A stretch of DNA of 64,000 bases from Taishania sp964580465. Lineage in GTDB: Bacteria > Bacteroidota > Bacteroidia > Flavobacteriales_D > Crocinitomicaceae. Positions 51,719 through 60,717 of the stretch are shown piece by piece. The position numbers and the translations under genes are program-made. The notes beneath the pieces were generated by a model, which was not told the origin of the DNA, did not search any database, and saw only the letters and a list, made by a program, of their open reading frames with translations. Position 1 is the stretch's first letter; every line of letters begins with the position of its first letter. The stretch covers positions 46,663-110,662 of the forward strand of contig CAZOKJ010000006.1 in assembly GCA_964580465.1 (NCBI GenBank), read 5' to 3'.

Positions 51719-54613
51719 ATGAAAAAGCTTCTGAACACCTCTCTCGTTGTTTTTGCTATTGTCATTATAGCATTGTTGTCTTCTTTTTTTTACAATGAAA
51801 AGAATGCACCTATTATTACAGCTAATTGGGCAAATGACAAGTTAAACAGCATGACTTTAGAGCAAAAAATCGCTCAATTTTTTATGATTGCGGCCTATCC
51901 TTCGCAAGGTGATGTTCACATGAATGAAGTCGAAAAAACAATCAAAGAATTGGGTGTTGGTGGTGTCATTTGGTTTCCTAAAACAAAAGAAAACTATTTG
52001 AAATATGCAGGTAAACTACAACAAAATTCTGAAAATATCCCCTTATTTTATGCTTTAGATGCAGAATGGGGAGCTAGCATGCGTATGAGTGATGTTGATC
52101 GTTTTCCTTATGCCTACACCATTGGAGCAGCTGATGATTTAGAATTATCTGAAAAATTAGCAAAAATGATGGGATATGAAAGCGCCAACTTAGGAATTCA
52201 ATTTAATTTCAGCCCTGTTGCAGACGTAAATTCAAATCCCAACAATCCTGTTATTGGCTTTCGATCTTTTGGTGAAGACTCTGAAAAAGTAGGGAAACAA
52301 GTCGCTGCTTTCGTTAAAGGCTTTGAAGAAACTGGCGTTTATTCTAGTATCAAGCATTTCCCAGGTCACGGTGATACTGATAAAGATTCACACTTTGATT
52401 TGCCAGTGATTCATAAAACGTATGAAGAGTTGATGGACTGCGATTGGATTCCATTTAAAGCGGGGATTAAAGCCGGAGCAACATCTGTTATGGTCGGACA
52501 TTTGAGTGTACCATCATTAGATCCTAGTGGCTCTCCAAGTAGCTTATCTAAAATTATTATCCAAGATTATTTAAAAGGAAAATTGGGCTTCAAAGGACTA
52601 GTTGTTTCTGATGCTTTGAATATGAAAGCTGTTGCTGATAAATACGGTAAAGTTGATGTTGCGGTAAAAGCGTTTGAAGCAGGTTGCGACATTCTGATTT
52701 ATTCTGAAAATACAAAAGATGCCATTCAAGCAATTAAAAAGAAAGTTCAAAAAGGTGATATTTCTGAAAAAGAAATCAATGAGCGCTGTCTAAAAATTTT
52801 AAAACTTAAAGAAAAAAGTTTCATCAAACCTGTAAAAGGTAGTGCATACACTGCTGGTGAAGAATTATGGGCTAAATACCAAATTTTTGAAAAAAGTACA
52901 GCTTTACTTAAAAATGAACAACAAGTTTTGCCTTTCAATGACTTAAGCAAAAAGTTTCTTCATATTTCTATTGGTAGTAAGCCTGAAGAATTTAACAAAG
53001 TAATCAATGATTTTGTCAAAATGGATCAACAAAACTATAGTTTTGAGCAAATTCAAAAAGGCATTCAACTCAATACAAATGGTTACGACAGAGTTATTGT
53101 TACACTTCACGCTACAACCGTTTTACCCAAAGATAATTTTGGTACACCTGCCAATATCAACGCATATTTAAAACAATTTAGCAAAAAAACAGAAAATACA
53201 TTGGTTATTTTCGGTAATCCTTTGATTTTAAGTCAATCAATGGACGTGAGTAATTTTCAATCGCTTGTTGTTGCTTATGAAAACAATTCATTTGTACAAA
53301 ACAGAGTGGCTCAAATGCTCATGGGTGCGATTCCTTTTCAAGGAAAGTTGTCTTTTAATGCTTCTCATTCTTTCACAACAGGAATGGGATTGGTCACTTC
53401 TACGAATGGACGCATGAAATTTTCACAACCTGAAGAAGTTGGAATAAAATCTGACTATTTGCTTGAAATCGATCGAATAGTTGAAAGTGCCATTCAACAA
53501 AAAGTTTTCCCAGGTTGTCAAATTGTAGCTGCTGTGGACGGTAAGATATTTTTCAGAAAAAGTTATGGCTCATTTCAATACAATGACCGCTTGGTAACCA
53601 ATGACGATTTGTACGATATTGCTTCCATTACCAAAATTGCAGCATCAACAACTGCTTTAATGAAATTACAATCACAAGGGAAATTTAACCTTGATAAAAC
53701 AGTTGGAGAATACCTACCAGAAGCAACTAGTGGTTCGCAGTTATCTTTAATTAAACTTAGAGAAATGCTAGCCCATCAAGCAGGGTTAAAAGCTTGGATT
53801 CCTTTTTACAAACGCACGCTCATTGAAGGAAAATTCAATCCAGAAGTTTATACCGACAAAGCAAATGAAAAAGGCTATCTACAAGTTGCTGACGGAATTT
53901 ACATTAAAGCCAATTACGGCGATACGATGCGCAGAGAAATTTTAAATCAAAACTTAGGAACAAAAAAATACTTGTACAGCGACTTAGGCTATTATTTTTT
54001 AAAGGAAATCATAGAAAAAGAAGCAGGAAAGTCATTAGACCAATTCTTAAACGATGAAATTTATAGCAAAATGGGATTCCATCATACCCTTTTTAATCCA
54101 TACAAAACTGTTCCCATTACCACCGTTGCTCCAACAGAAGACGATAAAATTTATCGCAAGCAATTAGTACAAGGATATGTACACGACCCAGGCGCTGCTA
54201 TGATTGGCGGAGTTGCTGGACACGCTGGTTTGTTTACCAATGCGACAGAACTTGCAGAATTAATGCAGTTGTTTTTAAACAAAGGAAACTATGGTGGATT
54301 GCAGTTGCTAGATTCAAAAGTTATTCACGAATACACACGCGTGCAGTTTGCAGGAAATAGGCGTGGCGCGGGATTTGACAAACCTGTTTTAAAAACTGGA
54401 GGAGGAACTTGCGATGAAACTTGTTCTTTTGAAAGTTTTGGACATTCAGGTTTTACAGGGACCGTTGCTTGGGCTGATCCTAAAAACGGTTTGAACTATG
54501 TATTTTTATCCAATAGAGTTTATCCAGATGCAGAAAATAAGAAGCTTATTTCACTTGGAACGCGTGCTCAAATACAACGAGTTTTGAACAATGCACTAAA
54601 AGATAGAAAATAA
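51719..54613 (+). CDS. Glycoside hydrolase family 3 (NagZ-like) fused to a class C beta-lactamase-like serine hydrolase
   Basis: 964 residues with an N-terminal signal anchor. The GH3 part (about 35-390) has the NagZ hallmark KHFPGHGDTDKDSHFDLP, with the catalytic Asp-His pair, and the nucleophile Asp in VVSDALNMKAV. This predicts release of N-acetylglucosamine from peptidoglycan fragments. A linking beta domain follows. From about residue 590 a serine hydrolase carries SITK (Ser-x-x-Lys near 637), YSD and HSGFTG, as in penicillin-binding proteins and AmpC-like esterases. The fusion joins sugar and peptide (or ester) cleavage of the wall in one periplasmic protein. Confidence 0.87.
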   Translation: MKKLLNTSLVVFAIVIIALLSSFFYNEKNAPIITANWANDKLNSMTLEQKIAQFFMIAAYPSQGDVHMNEVEKTIKELGVGGVIWFPKTKENYLKYAGKLQQNSENIPLFYALDAEWGASMRMSDVDRFPYAYTIGAADDLELSEKLAKMMGYESANLGIQFNFSPVADVNSNPNNPVIGFRSFGEDSEKVGKQVAAFVKGFEETGVYSSIKHFPGHGDTDKDSHFDLPVIHKTYEELMDCDWIPFKAGIKAGATSVMVGHLSVPSLDPSGSPSSLSKIIIQDYLKGKLGFKGLVVSDALNMKAVADKYGKVDVAVKAFEAGCDILIYSENTKDAIQAIKKKVQKGDISEKEINERCLKILKLKEKSFIKPVKGSAYTAGEELWAKYQIFEKSTALLKNEQQVLPFNDLSKKFLHISIGSKPEEFNKVINDFVKMDQQNYSFEQIQKGIQLNTNGYDRVIVTLHATTVLPKDNFGTPANINAYLKQFSKKTENTLVIFGNPLILSQSMDVSNFQSLVVAYENNSFVQNRVAQMLMGAIPFQGKLSFNASHSFTTGMGLVTSTNGRMKFSQPEEVGIKSDYLLEIDRIVESAIQQKVFPGCQIVAAVDGKIFFRKSYGSFQYNDRLVTNDDLYDIASITKIAASTTALMKLQSQGKFNLDKTVGEYLPEATSGSQLSLIKLREMLAHQAGLKAWIPFYKRTLIEGKFNPEVYTDKANEKGYLQVADGIYIKANYGDTMRREILNQNLGTKKYLYSDLGYYFLKEIIEKEAGKSLDQFLNDEIYSKMGFHHTLFNPYKTVPITTVAPTEDDKIYRKQLVQGYVHDPGAAMIGGVAGHAGLFTNATELAELMQLFLNKGNYGGLQLLDSKVIHEYTRVQFAGNRRGAGFDKPVLKTGGGTCDETCSFESFGHSGFTGTVAWADPKNGLNYVFLSNRVYPDAENKKLISLGTRAQIQRVLNNALKDRK

Positions 54614-54657
54614 ATTGTTGAAAAAAGCAACCATTTAAACAACCCAACGTCATATAG

Positions 54658-55236
54658 TTGAAAGCTGTGAAAAAAGAGGTGGATTTACAAGAAATAATTG
54701 AAGGCTGTTTGAAAAACGACCGTCGATCTCAAGAACGACTTTTTCAATTATATTACGGTAAATTGATTGTAGTTGCCCTGCGTTATATTAGCGATAGAGA
54801 CACTGCTGAAGAAGTCCTCCAAAACAGTTTTATTAAGATCTTTGAAAAGCTAGATACGTATGACTCCAAAGGTTCGTTCAATGGTTGGGCTTGTAGAATT
54901 GTTGCCAATGCCTCAATAGATGCAATTCGAAAATCAAAAAAAGACCCTTTATTGTCAGATAATGACACTGATTTTGTCAATGAAACAATTGATCCAGTAG
55001 TTGAAGCGGAAGAGTTTGAAAACCTTACTATTAAAGGTGAAATGGCCTTACAAGCCATTCAGCAACTCTCCCCTGCTTATCGAACTGTTTTTAACTTGTA
55101 CGTCATTGAAAATTTCTCTCACAAAGAAATTGCCGAAACACTCGGTATTTCCGAAGGAGCGTCTAAATCAAATCTAGCAAAAGCAAAGATGAATTTGAAA
55201 ACGATACTTATGAAGCAATTCACCAAAATACATTAA
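54658..55236 (+). CDS. RNA polymerase sigma factor, ECF type
   Basis: Sigma-70 family factor of about 190 residues. Region 2 is LFQLYYGKLIVVALRYISDRDTAEEVLQ and FNGWACRIVANASID; region 4 is LSPAYRTVFNLYVIENFSHKEIAETLGI. There is no ATG before region 2: a TAG stop precedes TTG 54658, so translation must start at that TTG or at GTG 54667. The next gene begins 2 nt after the stop and encodes a membrane protein with a short cytoplasmic N-terminus, probably its regulator. Confidence 0.86.
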   Translation: MKAVKKEVDLQEIIEGCLKNDRRSQERLFQLYYGKLIVVALRYISDRDTAEEVLQNSFIKIFEKLDTYDSKGSFNGWACRIVANASIDAIRKSKKDPLLSDNDTDFVNETIDPVVEAEEFENLTIKGEMALQAIQQLSPAYRTVFNLYVIENFSHKEIAETLGISEGASKSNLAKAKMNLKTILMKQFTKIH

Positions 55237-55238
55237 CA

Positions 55239-56513
55239 ATGAAAGGTAATTTGGAAAATAAAATAACAGAAGCGTTCAATGAATTTGAAATGCCATACAA
55301 CCCAAAGGCATGGACAGCATTGAGCCAACAATTGGATAAAGTTCAACCTGTTACTCCTAAAACAGGAGGAGGTAATTTACTAGCTTGGTCAGCTGGTATC
55401 GCTGCAGCTGTCATCACAACTGCGGTTGTATTGCTTTGGAATAAATCAGACGAACAAATACCTGAGAAAAGAATTACTGTTGAAAATAAAGCAACAAATA
55501 ACGCTACAGAAAATCAAGCGATTAATTCTGTAAACAATAAATCAACTGTAAGTTCAAAATCTACTCCTATTAGTGACAACACTGCTTTGTCAGTTGAAAA
55601 AACACCAGCTGTTAAAGAAAACACAACAACTGCTACTCAAGTAGAAGCTGATAAAAAAACAATTGCGCCTATTGAAAAAACAGTTGAAACCATCACTCCT
55701 ACTAGCGTAGTTTTAGCACCTGTAATTAAAACTCCGAAGAGTGAAGCTTCATTCATTTTGCCTGTTTTGAATAACGTTTATTGTAAAAATGAAACCATTA
55801 ACATCGAAAATAAAAATGAATCTGATTTAGTAGTTGTTGCTCCTAATGGTAAAGAAACTAAAATAGCAGCTAAAAAAACAACTTCTATTACTGCTATTGA
55901 AAGTGGTGAATACTTAGTTTATAGTGCTAAAAACGCTACAACAACAAAAAGTTTTATAGTAAAAGAAAGCAAAGTTGTAGATTTCACTGTTTATGACGAA
56001 GAAAAATACAGCAATGGACTTCCTTCTATTCAACTTGAAGCTGCTAACAATGGCACTAATTATGAATGGATTGTTGAAGGATTAAAAGAGAAAAAATCTG
56101 GAAAAACAACAACTGTTCATTTGTACAACAAAGGAACATATCACGTTACGTTGAAAGCGAGAAATCTTGAAGGTTGCGAATCTATTGTTACTAAAAACGT
56201 ATACATAGACGAAGATTACAACCTATTAGCACCTTCTGCGTTCATGCCTTTAAGCAGTGACAGACGTAAAAACACATTTATTCCTTATGCTTTATTAGAA
56301 AGAAACACAGGGTTCAAATTGACAATTATTCATCCAAAATCAGGTTTCACCTTATTTGAAACAACTTCTACAGAAGGTTGGAATGGCGTAGATATGAATA
56401 CAAATCAATTGGTTGATTTTAATTACACTTATATTTGGAAAGTAACTTTAACCAATCCTGAACCAGGTGAAAAATCTGAATACAAAGGAGTTGTAACAAT
56501 GTTGCAACAGTAA
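55239..56513 (+). CDS. Single-pass membrane protein with PKD-like and gliding-type C-terminal domains (putative sigma regulator)
   Basis: 424 residues. An N-terminal cytoplasmic part of about 45 residues (ITEAFNEFEMPYNPKAWTAL) is followed by one membrane segment (LLAWSAGIAAAVITTAVVLLW), a long Thr/Asn/Lys-rich linker, a PKD-like beta domain (ATNYEWIVEGL type, about 265-320) and a C-terminal module like the CHU_C/gliding-motility-associated domain (FMPLSSDRRKNTFIPYALL...WNGVDMNTNQLV). The position behind the sigma factor gene and the topology suggest an anti-sigma factor that senses the envelope, but no known anti-sigma domain is clear. Confidence 0.65.
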   Translation: MKGNLENKITEAFNEFEMPYNPKAWTALSQQLDKVQPVTPKTGGGNLLAWSAGIAAAVITTAVVLLWNKSDEQIPEKRITVENKATNNATENQAINSVNNKSTVSSKSTPISDNTALSVEKTPAVKENTTTATQVEADKKTIAPIEKTVETITPTSVVLAPVIKTPKSEASFILPVLNNVYCKNETINIENKNESDLVVVAPNGKETKIAAKKTTSITAIESGEYLVYSAKNATTTKSFIVKESKVVDFTVYDEEKYSNGLPSIQLEAANNGTNYEWIVEGLKEKKSGKTTTVHLYNKGTYHVTLKARNLEGCESIVTKNVYIDEDYNLLAPSAFMPLSSDRRKNTFIPYALLERNTGFKLTIIHPKSGFTLFETTSTEGWNGVDMNTNQLVDFNYTYIWKVTLTNPEPGEKSEYKGVVTMLQQ

Positions 56514-56562
56514 AATAAAACATTACTACACTACTAACAAAAAAGAACTAACAAAGAAGAAG

Positions 56563-56592
56563 AAAGGGTGCCCAAACGGACACCCTTATTTT
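56563..56592. terminator. Bidirectional terminator between the sigma operon and fabF
   Basis: Stem AAGGGTGCCC with GGACACCCTT (one internal mismatch), flanked by A-rich sequence on one side and TTATTTT on the other. It lies between converging genes. Confidence 0.7.
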
Positions 56593-56615
56593 GTATATGC
56601 TTTTCTAATTAAAGG

Positions 56616-57857
56616 CTATTTAAACTTCTTAAACAATACACTGGCAATGTGTCCACCAAAACCAAAAGTATTGCTCATTGCATAAGTAAGATCTTTTTTC
56701 ACAGATTTATTCAATGGAAAATCAAATAAATCTTTGAAATCAGGTTCTATTTCTGTAGTGTTAATTGTTGGAGGAACCTCCCCATTTTTTAATGCCAAAA
56801 CACATGCAATCCCTTCAATAGCTCCAGCTGCTCCTAACAAATGCCCTGTCATAGATTTAGTTGCAGAAACGGTCAACGTTTTGCGTTCACCAAACACACG
56901 TTTAGCAGCTTTTAGTTCAGACACATCACCCAAAGGAGTTGATGTGGCGTGCATATTGATGTAATCTACTTCATCAGCTGAAATTTCAGCTTCTCTTAGT
57001 GCCTCATTCATTCCTAAAACAGCACCATCACCTTCTGGGTGCGTTCCTGTCAAATGATAGGCGTCAGCAGCCATTCCACCACCAACAACTTCTGCATAAA
57101 TCGTTGCTCCGCGTTTCACAGCATGTTCGTATTCTTCCAAAATTAACGCTCCAGCACCTTCTCCCATCACAAATCCATCGCGTGAAACATCAAAAGGACG
57201 AGAAGCAGTTGCAGGATCATCGTTGCGAGTTGACAATGCTTTTGCTGACGAGAATCCACCAATTGAAGCTTCATTAATAGCAGCTTCAGAACCACCAGTA
57301 ATAATCATATCTGCTTTGCCCCATTTAATATAGTTAAAAGCTTCAATTAAAGCAGTGTTAGAGGTTGCACAAGCTGAAACAGGGCAAAAATTCACTCCTC
57401 TTAATCCATATTTCATGGAAATAATTCCAGCTGCAATGTCAACTAAAATACGAGGGATAAAAAATGGAGTAAAACGAGGAGTGCCATCGCCTTCACAATA
57501 TTCTTTCATTTGATCTTGGAAAGTTTGAATCCCACCATTTCCAGAACCCCAAATGACCCCAATTCGATCTTTATTCAATGTGTCAAAATCAATTTTTGCC
57601 GTAGTGACAGCTTCATTGACAGCATATAAGGCATACAAAGAAAAGGCATCGTACTGACGCAATTCTTTTACGTGAAAATGTTCTTTTAAATCAAAATCTT
57701 TTAATTCGCAGGCAAATTGAGCCTTAAATTTCGACGTATCAAATTTAGTGATGGGAGCAGCTCCACTTACACCGTTTTTTAGATTATTCCAAAAAGTTGG
57801 AACATCATTCCCGATTGGAGTCAACGCCCCAAGACCTGTTACTACTACTCTTTTCAT
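56616..57857 (-). CDS. fabF: Beta-ketoacyl-ACP synthase II
   Basis: Elongating condensing enzyme of fatty acid synthesis, 413 residues. It starts KRVVVTGLGALTPIGNDV; the nucleophile Cys is in VSACATSN, the two His in MHATSTPLGD and SMTGHLLGAAGA, and the glycine-rich end is SNTFGFGGHIAS. It stands alone, with no acpP beside it, so it may be a second copy. Its promoter (TACTTTTG at 57924-57917 on the minus strand) lies back to back with that of tauE. Confidence 0.92.
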   Translation of the reverse strand: MKRVVVTGLGALTPIGNDVPTFWNNLKNGVSGAAPITKFDTSKFKAQFACELKDFDLKEHFHVKELRQYDAFSLYALYAVNEAVTTAKIDFDTLNKDRIGVIWGSGNGGIQTFQDQMKEYCEGDGTPRFTPFFIPRILVDIAAGIISMKYGLRGVNFCPVSACATSNTALIEAFNYIKWGKADMIITGGSEAAINEASIGGFSSAKALSTRNDDPATASRPFDVSRDGFVMGEGAGALILEEYEHAVKRGATIYAEVVGGGMAADAYHLTGTHPEGDGAVLGMNEALREAEISADEVDYINMHATSTPLGDVSELKAAKRVFGERKTLTVSATKSMTGHLLGAAGAIEGIACVLALKNGEVPPTINTTEIEPDFKDLFDFPLNKSVKKDLTYAMSNTFGFGGHIASVLFKKFK

Positions 57858-57916
57858 TTGTTGTTGTTTAAATAAAAGACTTACCTCTTTTTACAAAAAT
57901 GGTTTAGTCGTTATTA

Positions 57917-57924
57917 CAAAAGTA
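57917..57924 (-). promoter_or_regulatory. -7 element of fabF
   Basis: The minus strand reads TACTTTTG, matching TAnnTTTG. The leader would be about 55 nt. Operator site B lies upstream at a distance that does not match class II geometry for this promoter. Confidence 0.55.
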
Positions 57925-57949
57925 GTAAATTTTAAGAATTATTTTTCAT

Positions 57950-57994
57950 TGTAACATAAGTAGCTGTATAAAGCAAAAAAAGTCTTGATCTTTG
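57950..57994 (+). promoter_or_regulatory. Crp/Fnr-type operator and promoter of the TauE gene (site B)
   Basis: Box TGTAACATAAGTAGCT (57950-57965), then -7 element GATCTTTG (57987-57994, 7/8 match). From box start to -7 end is 45 nt, as at sites A, C and D. The sequence after the box, GTATA, is shared with site C (GTAT). Confidence 0.7.
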
Positions 57995-58021
57995 CAACAC
58001 TTTTGAACAAATAAAGAACAA

Positions 58022-58816
58022 ATGGAAATAATTGGATATTTAGCATCTATTTTAATAGGCATCTCCCTTGGTTTAATTGGCGGAGGTGGAAGTATTCTTA
58101 CCGTACCTGTGTTGGTTTATTTATTCAGTGTGGATGCTGTTTTAGCTACAGCTTATTCTTTGTTTATTGTTGGAACAACTAGTTTGGTTGGTTCTGTTAC
58201 GTATTTTAAAAAGGGATTGGTAAATGTAAAAACTGCCTTTATCTTTGGTATTCCTTCAATCATAGCCGTATTTTTGACACGTGCTTATATTGTACCAGCT
58301 ATACCTAATGAAATTTTAACCATTAGTAATTTTGTCGTAACCAAAAGTATTGCGTTGATGCTATTGTTTGCCATTTTAATGATAGCAGCTTCGTACAGTA
58401 TGATTAAAAAAAATAAAAAATCAACTGAAGAAACTGGGCAACAAGTATTTAACTACCCTATTATTTTATTAGAAGGAACAGTGGTAGGAATTTTGACAGG
58501 TTTAGTTGGTGCTGGTGGTGGTTTCCTTATTATCCCTGCTTTGGTGGTATTGAGTAAATTACCAATGAAAGAAGCGGTAGGTACTTCTTTGGTCATTATC
58601 GCTGCAAAATCACTCATCGGATTTTTTGGGGAAGGAAGCAACACATTAATCGATTGGTTTTTCCTTTTCAAAGTAAGCATTTTTGCTATAGGAGGTATTT
58701 TTATAGGAATGGCTTTATCTAAAAAAATAGATGGAAATAAGTTAAAACCAGCTTTTGGATACTTTGTCTTAATCATGGGAGTCTATATTATTCTAAAAGA
58801 AACTGTTTTTAAATAA
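58022..58816 (+). CDS. TauE/SafE family sulfite (sulfonate) exporter
   Basis: Integral membrane protein of 264 residues with about seven or eight hydrophobic segments and the two family repeats: GLIGGGGSILTVPVLVYLF near the start and GLVGAGGGFLIIPALVVLS in the second half. Known members export sulfite, sulfoacetate or other small anions, or carry thiosulfate inward. The promoter shares its operator with the metallo-beta-lactamase/rhodanese gene next door, which supports a role in removing products of sulfide or persulfide oxidation. Confidence 0.88.
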   Translation: MEIIGYLASILIGISLGLIGGGGSILTVPVLVYLFSVDAVLATAYSLFIVGTTSLVGSVTYFKKGLVNVKTAFIFGIPSIIAVFLTRAYIVPAIPNEILTISNFVVTKSIALMLLFAILMIAASYSMIKKNKKSTEETGQQVFNYPIILLEGTVVGILTGLVGAGGGFLIIPALVVLSKLPMKEAVGTSLVIIAAKSLIGFFGEGSNTLIDWFFLFKVSIFAIGGIFIGMALSKKIDGNKLKPAFGYFVLIMGVYIILKETVFK

Positions 58817-58850
58817 AAAACTGTAAATCAAGTAATAATAAAAGAAGCTA

Positions 58851-58895
58851 TGTAACTTTAGTAGCTGTATAGAAGAAATAAACAAATTAATTTTG
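58851..58895 (+). promoter_or_regulatory. Crp/Fnr-type operator and promoter of the MBL-rhodanese gene (site C)
   Basis: Box TGTAACTTTAGTAGCT (58851-58866), then -7 element TAATTTTG (58888-58895, full match). The spacing is 45 nt, as in the other three sites. The leader to ATG 58942 is about 42 nt. Confidence 0.74.
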
Positions 58896-58941
58896 TTACG
58901 TAAAATAAAAATCATAACTTTAACTAATATATAATTAAATC

Positions 58942-60357
58942 ATGAAAGTAGAACAAATTTACACAGGATGTTTAGCTCAAGGAGCTTATTACATCGAATC
59001 AAAAGGTGAAGCTGCAATCATCGATCCTTTAAGAGAGACACAACCATACATTGAACGTTTGGAAAAAGACAATGCGAAATTGAAATTCATTTTTGAAACA
59101 CATTTCCATGCCGATTTCGTTTCAGGACACTTAGATTTAAGTAAAGCAACTGGTGCAGCGATTGTTTTTGGACCTACAGCTCAACCAGGTTTTGAAGTAA
59201 CAATTGCTGAGGATAACCAAATATTTAAAATTGGCGATGTTCAATTGAAAGTGCTACACACTCCAGGTCACACAATGGAAAGTATCAGCATCTTATTGAT
59301 TGATGAAAATGGAAAAGAAACAGCATTGTTTAGTGGTGATACTTTATTCTTAGGTGATGTTGGCCGTCCTGACTTAGCTCAAAAAGCAGCGAACATGACA
59401 CAAGAAGAATTGGCAGGTCATTTATACGACAGCTTGTATAACAAGATTTTACCCCTAGCAGATGATATTACTGTTTATCCAGCACACGGTGCAGGTTCAG
59501 CATGTGGAAAAAACATGATGAAAGAAACAGTGGATACATTAGGAAACCAAAAGCAAATGAACTATGCTTTAAATCAGCCTTCTAAAGAAGCATTTGTTGC
59601 AGCAGTATTGGATGGATTATTACCTCCTCCAGGATACTTCGGAATGAACGTTGCAATGAATAAAATGGGATACGACAGCTTTGACACTGTATTAAACCAA
59701 GGAATGCGCGCTTTGAACGCAGTAGAATTTGAAGCAGTTGCTGAAGAAACTGGAGCATTGATTTTGGACACACGTTCAGACAAAGAATTTACAAATGGTT
59801 ACATTCCTCAATCTATTAACATCGGATTGTCAGGTGACTTCGCTCCATGGGTAGGTGCAATGATTGTGGACGTGAAGCAACCGATTTTGTTAGTAACAGA
59901 TTTAGGTCGTGAGGAAGAAGCAGTAACGCGTTTAAGTCGCGTTGGTTTTGACAATGTTCTTGGTCACTTAGCAGGTGGATTTCAAACTTGGGTTGACGCT
60001 GGTAAAGAAACAGACAAAGTAAACAGAATTACAGCTGAAGAATTTGCTTCAAAAGTTGACGTAACAAAAGATATGATTATCGACGTTCGTAAAGATAGTG
60101 AATACGCAGCAGAACATGTTGAGAATGCTTATAGCAAACCTTTAGCATTCATTAATGATTGGGTAAAGGATATTAATCCGCAAGAACATTTCTACTTACA
60201 CTGTGCAGGAGGTTATAGAAGTATGGTTGCAGCAAGTATTTTGCAAGCAAGAGGATACAGAAACTTCACAGAAGTAGCAGGAGGTTTTAATGCTATTGCA
60301 AAAACAGACGTTCCTAAAACGGATTACGTTTGTCAATCAAAAGTAATGACAAATTAA
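58942..60357 (+). CDS. Metallo-beta-lactamase fold persulfide dioxygenase-like protein with two rhodanese domains
   Basis: 471 residues. The MBL domain (1 to about 215) has the ETHE1/BlsA-like iron site ETHFHADFVSGH, HTPGHT and FSGDTLFLGDVGRPDL. Known relatives oxidise glutathione persulfide to sulfite. Rhodanese domain 1 (about 260-350) lacks the active Cys (LLVTDLGRE at the loop). Rhodanese domain 2 (about 372-465) keeps it as Cys421 in LHCAGGYRS. The gene is flanked by TauE upstream and a rhodanese operon downstream, all with the same operator, which fits persulfide oxidation followed by sulfite export. Confidence 0.9.
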   Translation: MKVEQIYTGCLAQGAYYIESKGEAAIIDPLRETQPYIERLEKDNAKLKFIFETHFHADFVSGHLDLSKATGAAIVFGPTAQPGFEVTIAEDNQIFKIGDVQLKVLHTPGHTMESISILLIDENGKETALFSGDTLFLGDVGRPDLAQKAANMTQEELAGHLYDSLYNKILPLADDITVYPAHGAGSACGKNMMKETVDTLGNQKQMNYALNQPSKEAFVAAVLDGLLPPPGYFGMNVAMNKMGYDSFDTVLNQGMRALNAVEFEAVAEETGALILDTRSDKEFTNGYIPQSINIGLSGDFAPWVGAMIVDVKQPILLVTDLGREEEAVTRLSRVGFDNVLGHLAGGFQTWVDAGKETDKVNRITAEEFASKVDVTKDMIIDVRKDSEYAAEHVENAYSKPLAFINDWVKDINPQEHFYLHCAGGYRSMVAASILQARGYRNFTEVAGGFNAIAKTDVPKTDYVCQSKVMTN

Positions 60358-60410
60358 TACCAGCTTTAGCTTATACTTGATAGATTTAAACAACAAACAA
60401 CAACAAAACG

Positions 60411-60441
60411 AAAGGCTATCTATTTATAGGTAGCCTTTTTA
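60411..60441 (+). terminator. Terminator after the MBL-rhodanese gene
   Basis: Stem AAAGGCTATC pairing with GGTAGCCTTT (10 bp with one G-T pair), then TTTTT. Confidence 0.85.
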
Positions 60442-60492
60442 AATATGAAGTATTTAACCGCATTATCGATTCATTTCTACGATCATTAAACC

Positions 60493-60683
60493 AACCACAC
60501 AGACTTGTGATGAGTTTAACCACAAAGACACATAGAAAAACCATAGTTTATAAGGATACAAAGCAACACATAGCGTTTGTCAAAGACAAACATGTATTTC
60601 AAGTATTGTCTGCTCCTATGTTTTCTATCTAAAGCCAAAGGCTTCTAGGAAGAAAGAAATACCTATGTCTCTATGTGGTTAAA
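60493..60683. repeat. Inverted-repeat element with AACCACA units
   Basis: TTTAACCACAAAGACACATAG (60515-60535) and the complement of 60663-60683 agree at 19 of 21 positions, enclosing about 127 nt. AACCACACAGAC at 60493 adds a third, direct copy of the AACCACAnAGAC unit. Inside lie smaller hairpins such as GTTTGTCAAAGACAAAC (60574-60590). There is no reading frame. The element sits between the terminator of one sulfur gene and the operator of the next. Similar CACAAAG-type repeats occur in many environmental Bacteroidota, as far as I recall. Confidence 0.6.
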
Positions 60684-60717
60684 AAAAATGCTTGTGTTTT
60701 GTGATTAAATCTCAAAA

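Noticed and set aside
57917..57965. Operator site B as a regulator of fabF as well
   Set aside because: The distance to the fabF -7 box (about 4 nt longer) does not match the fixed class II spacing seen for the other promoters, and fabF has no link to sulfur chemistry.
60493..60683. CRISPR-like array from the repeated AACCACA units
   Set aside because: There are only three imperfect units in mixed orientation with uneven gaps and no cas gene in the window.
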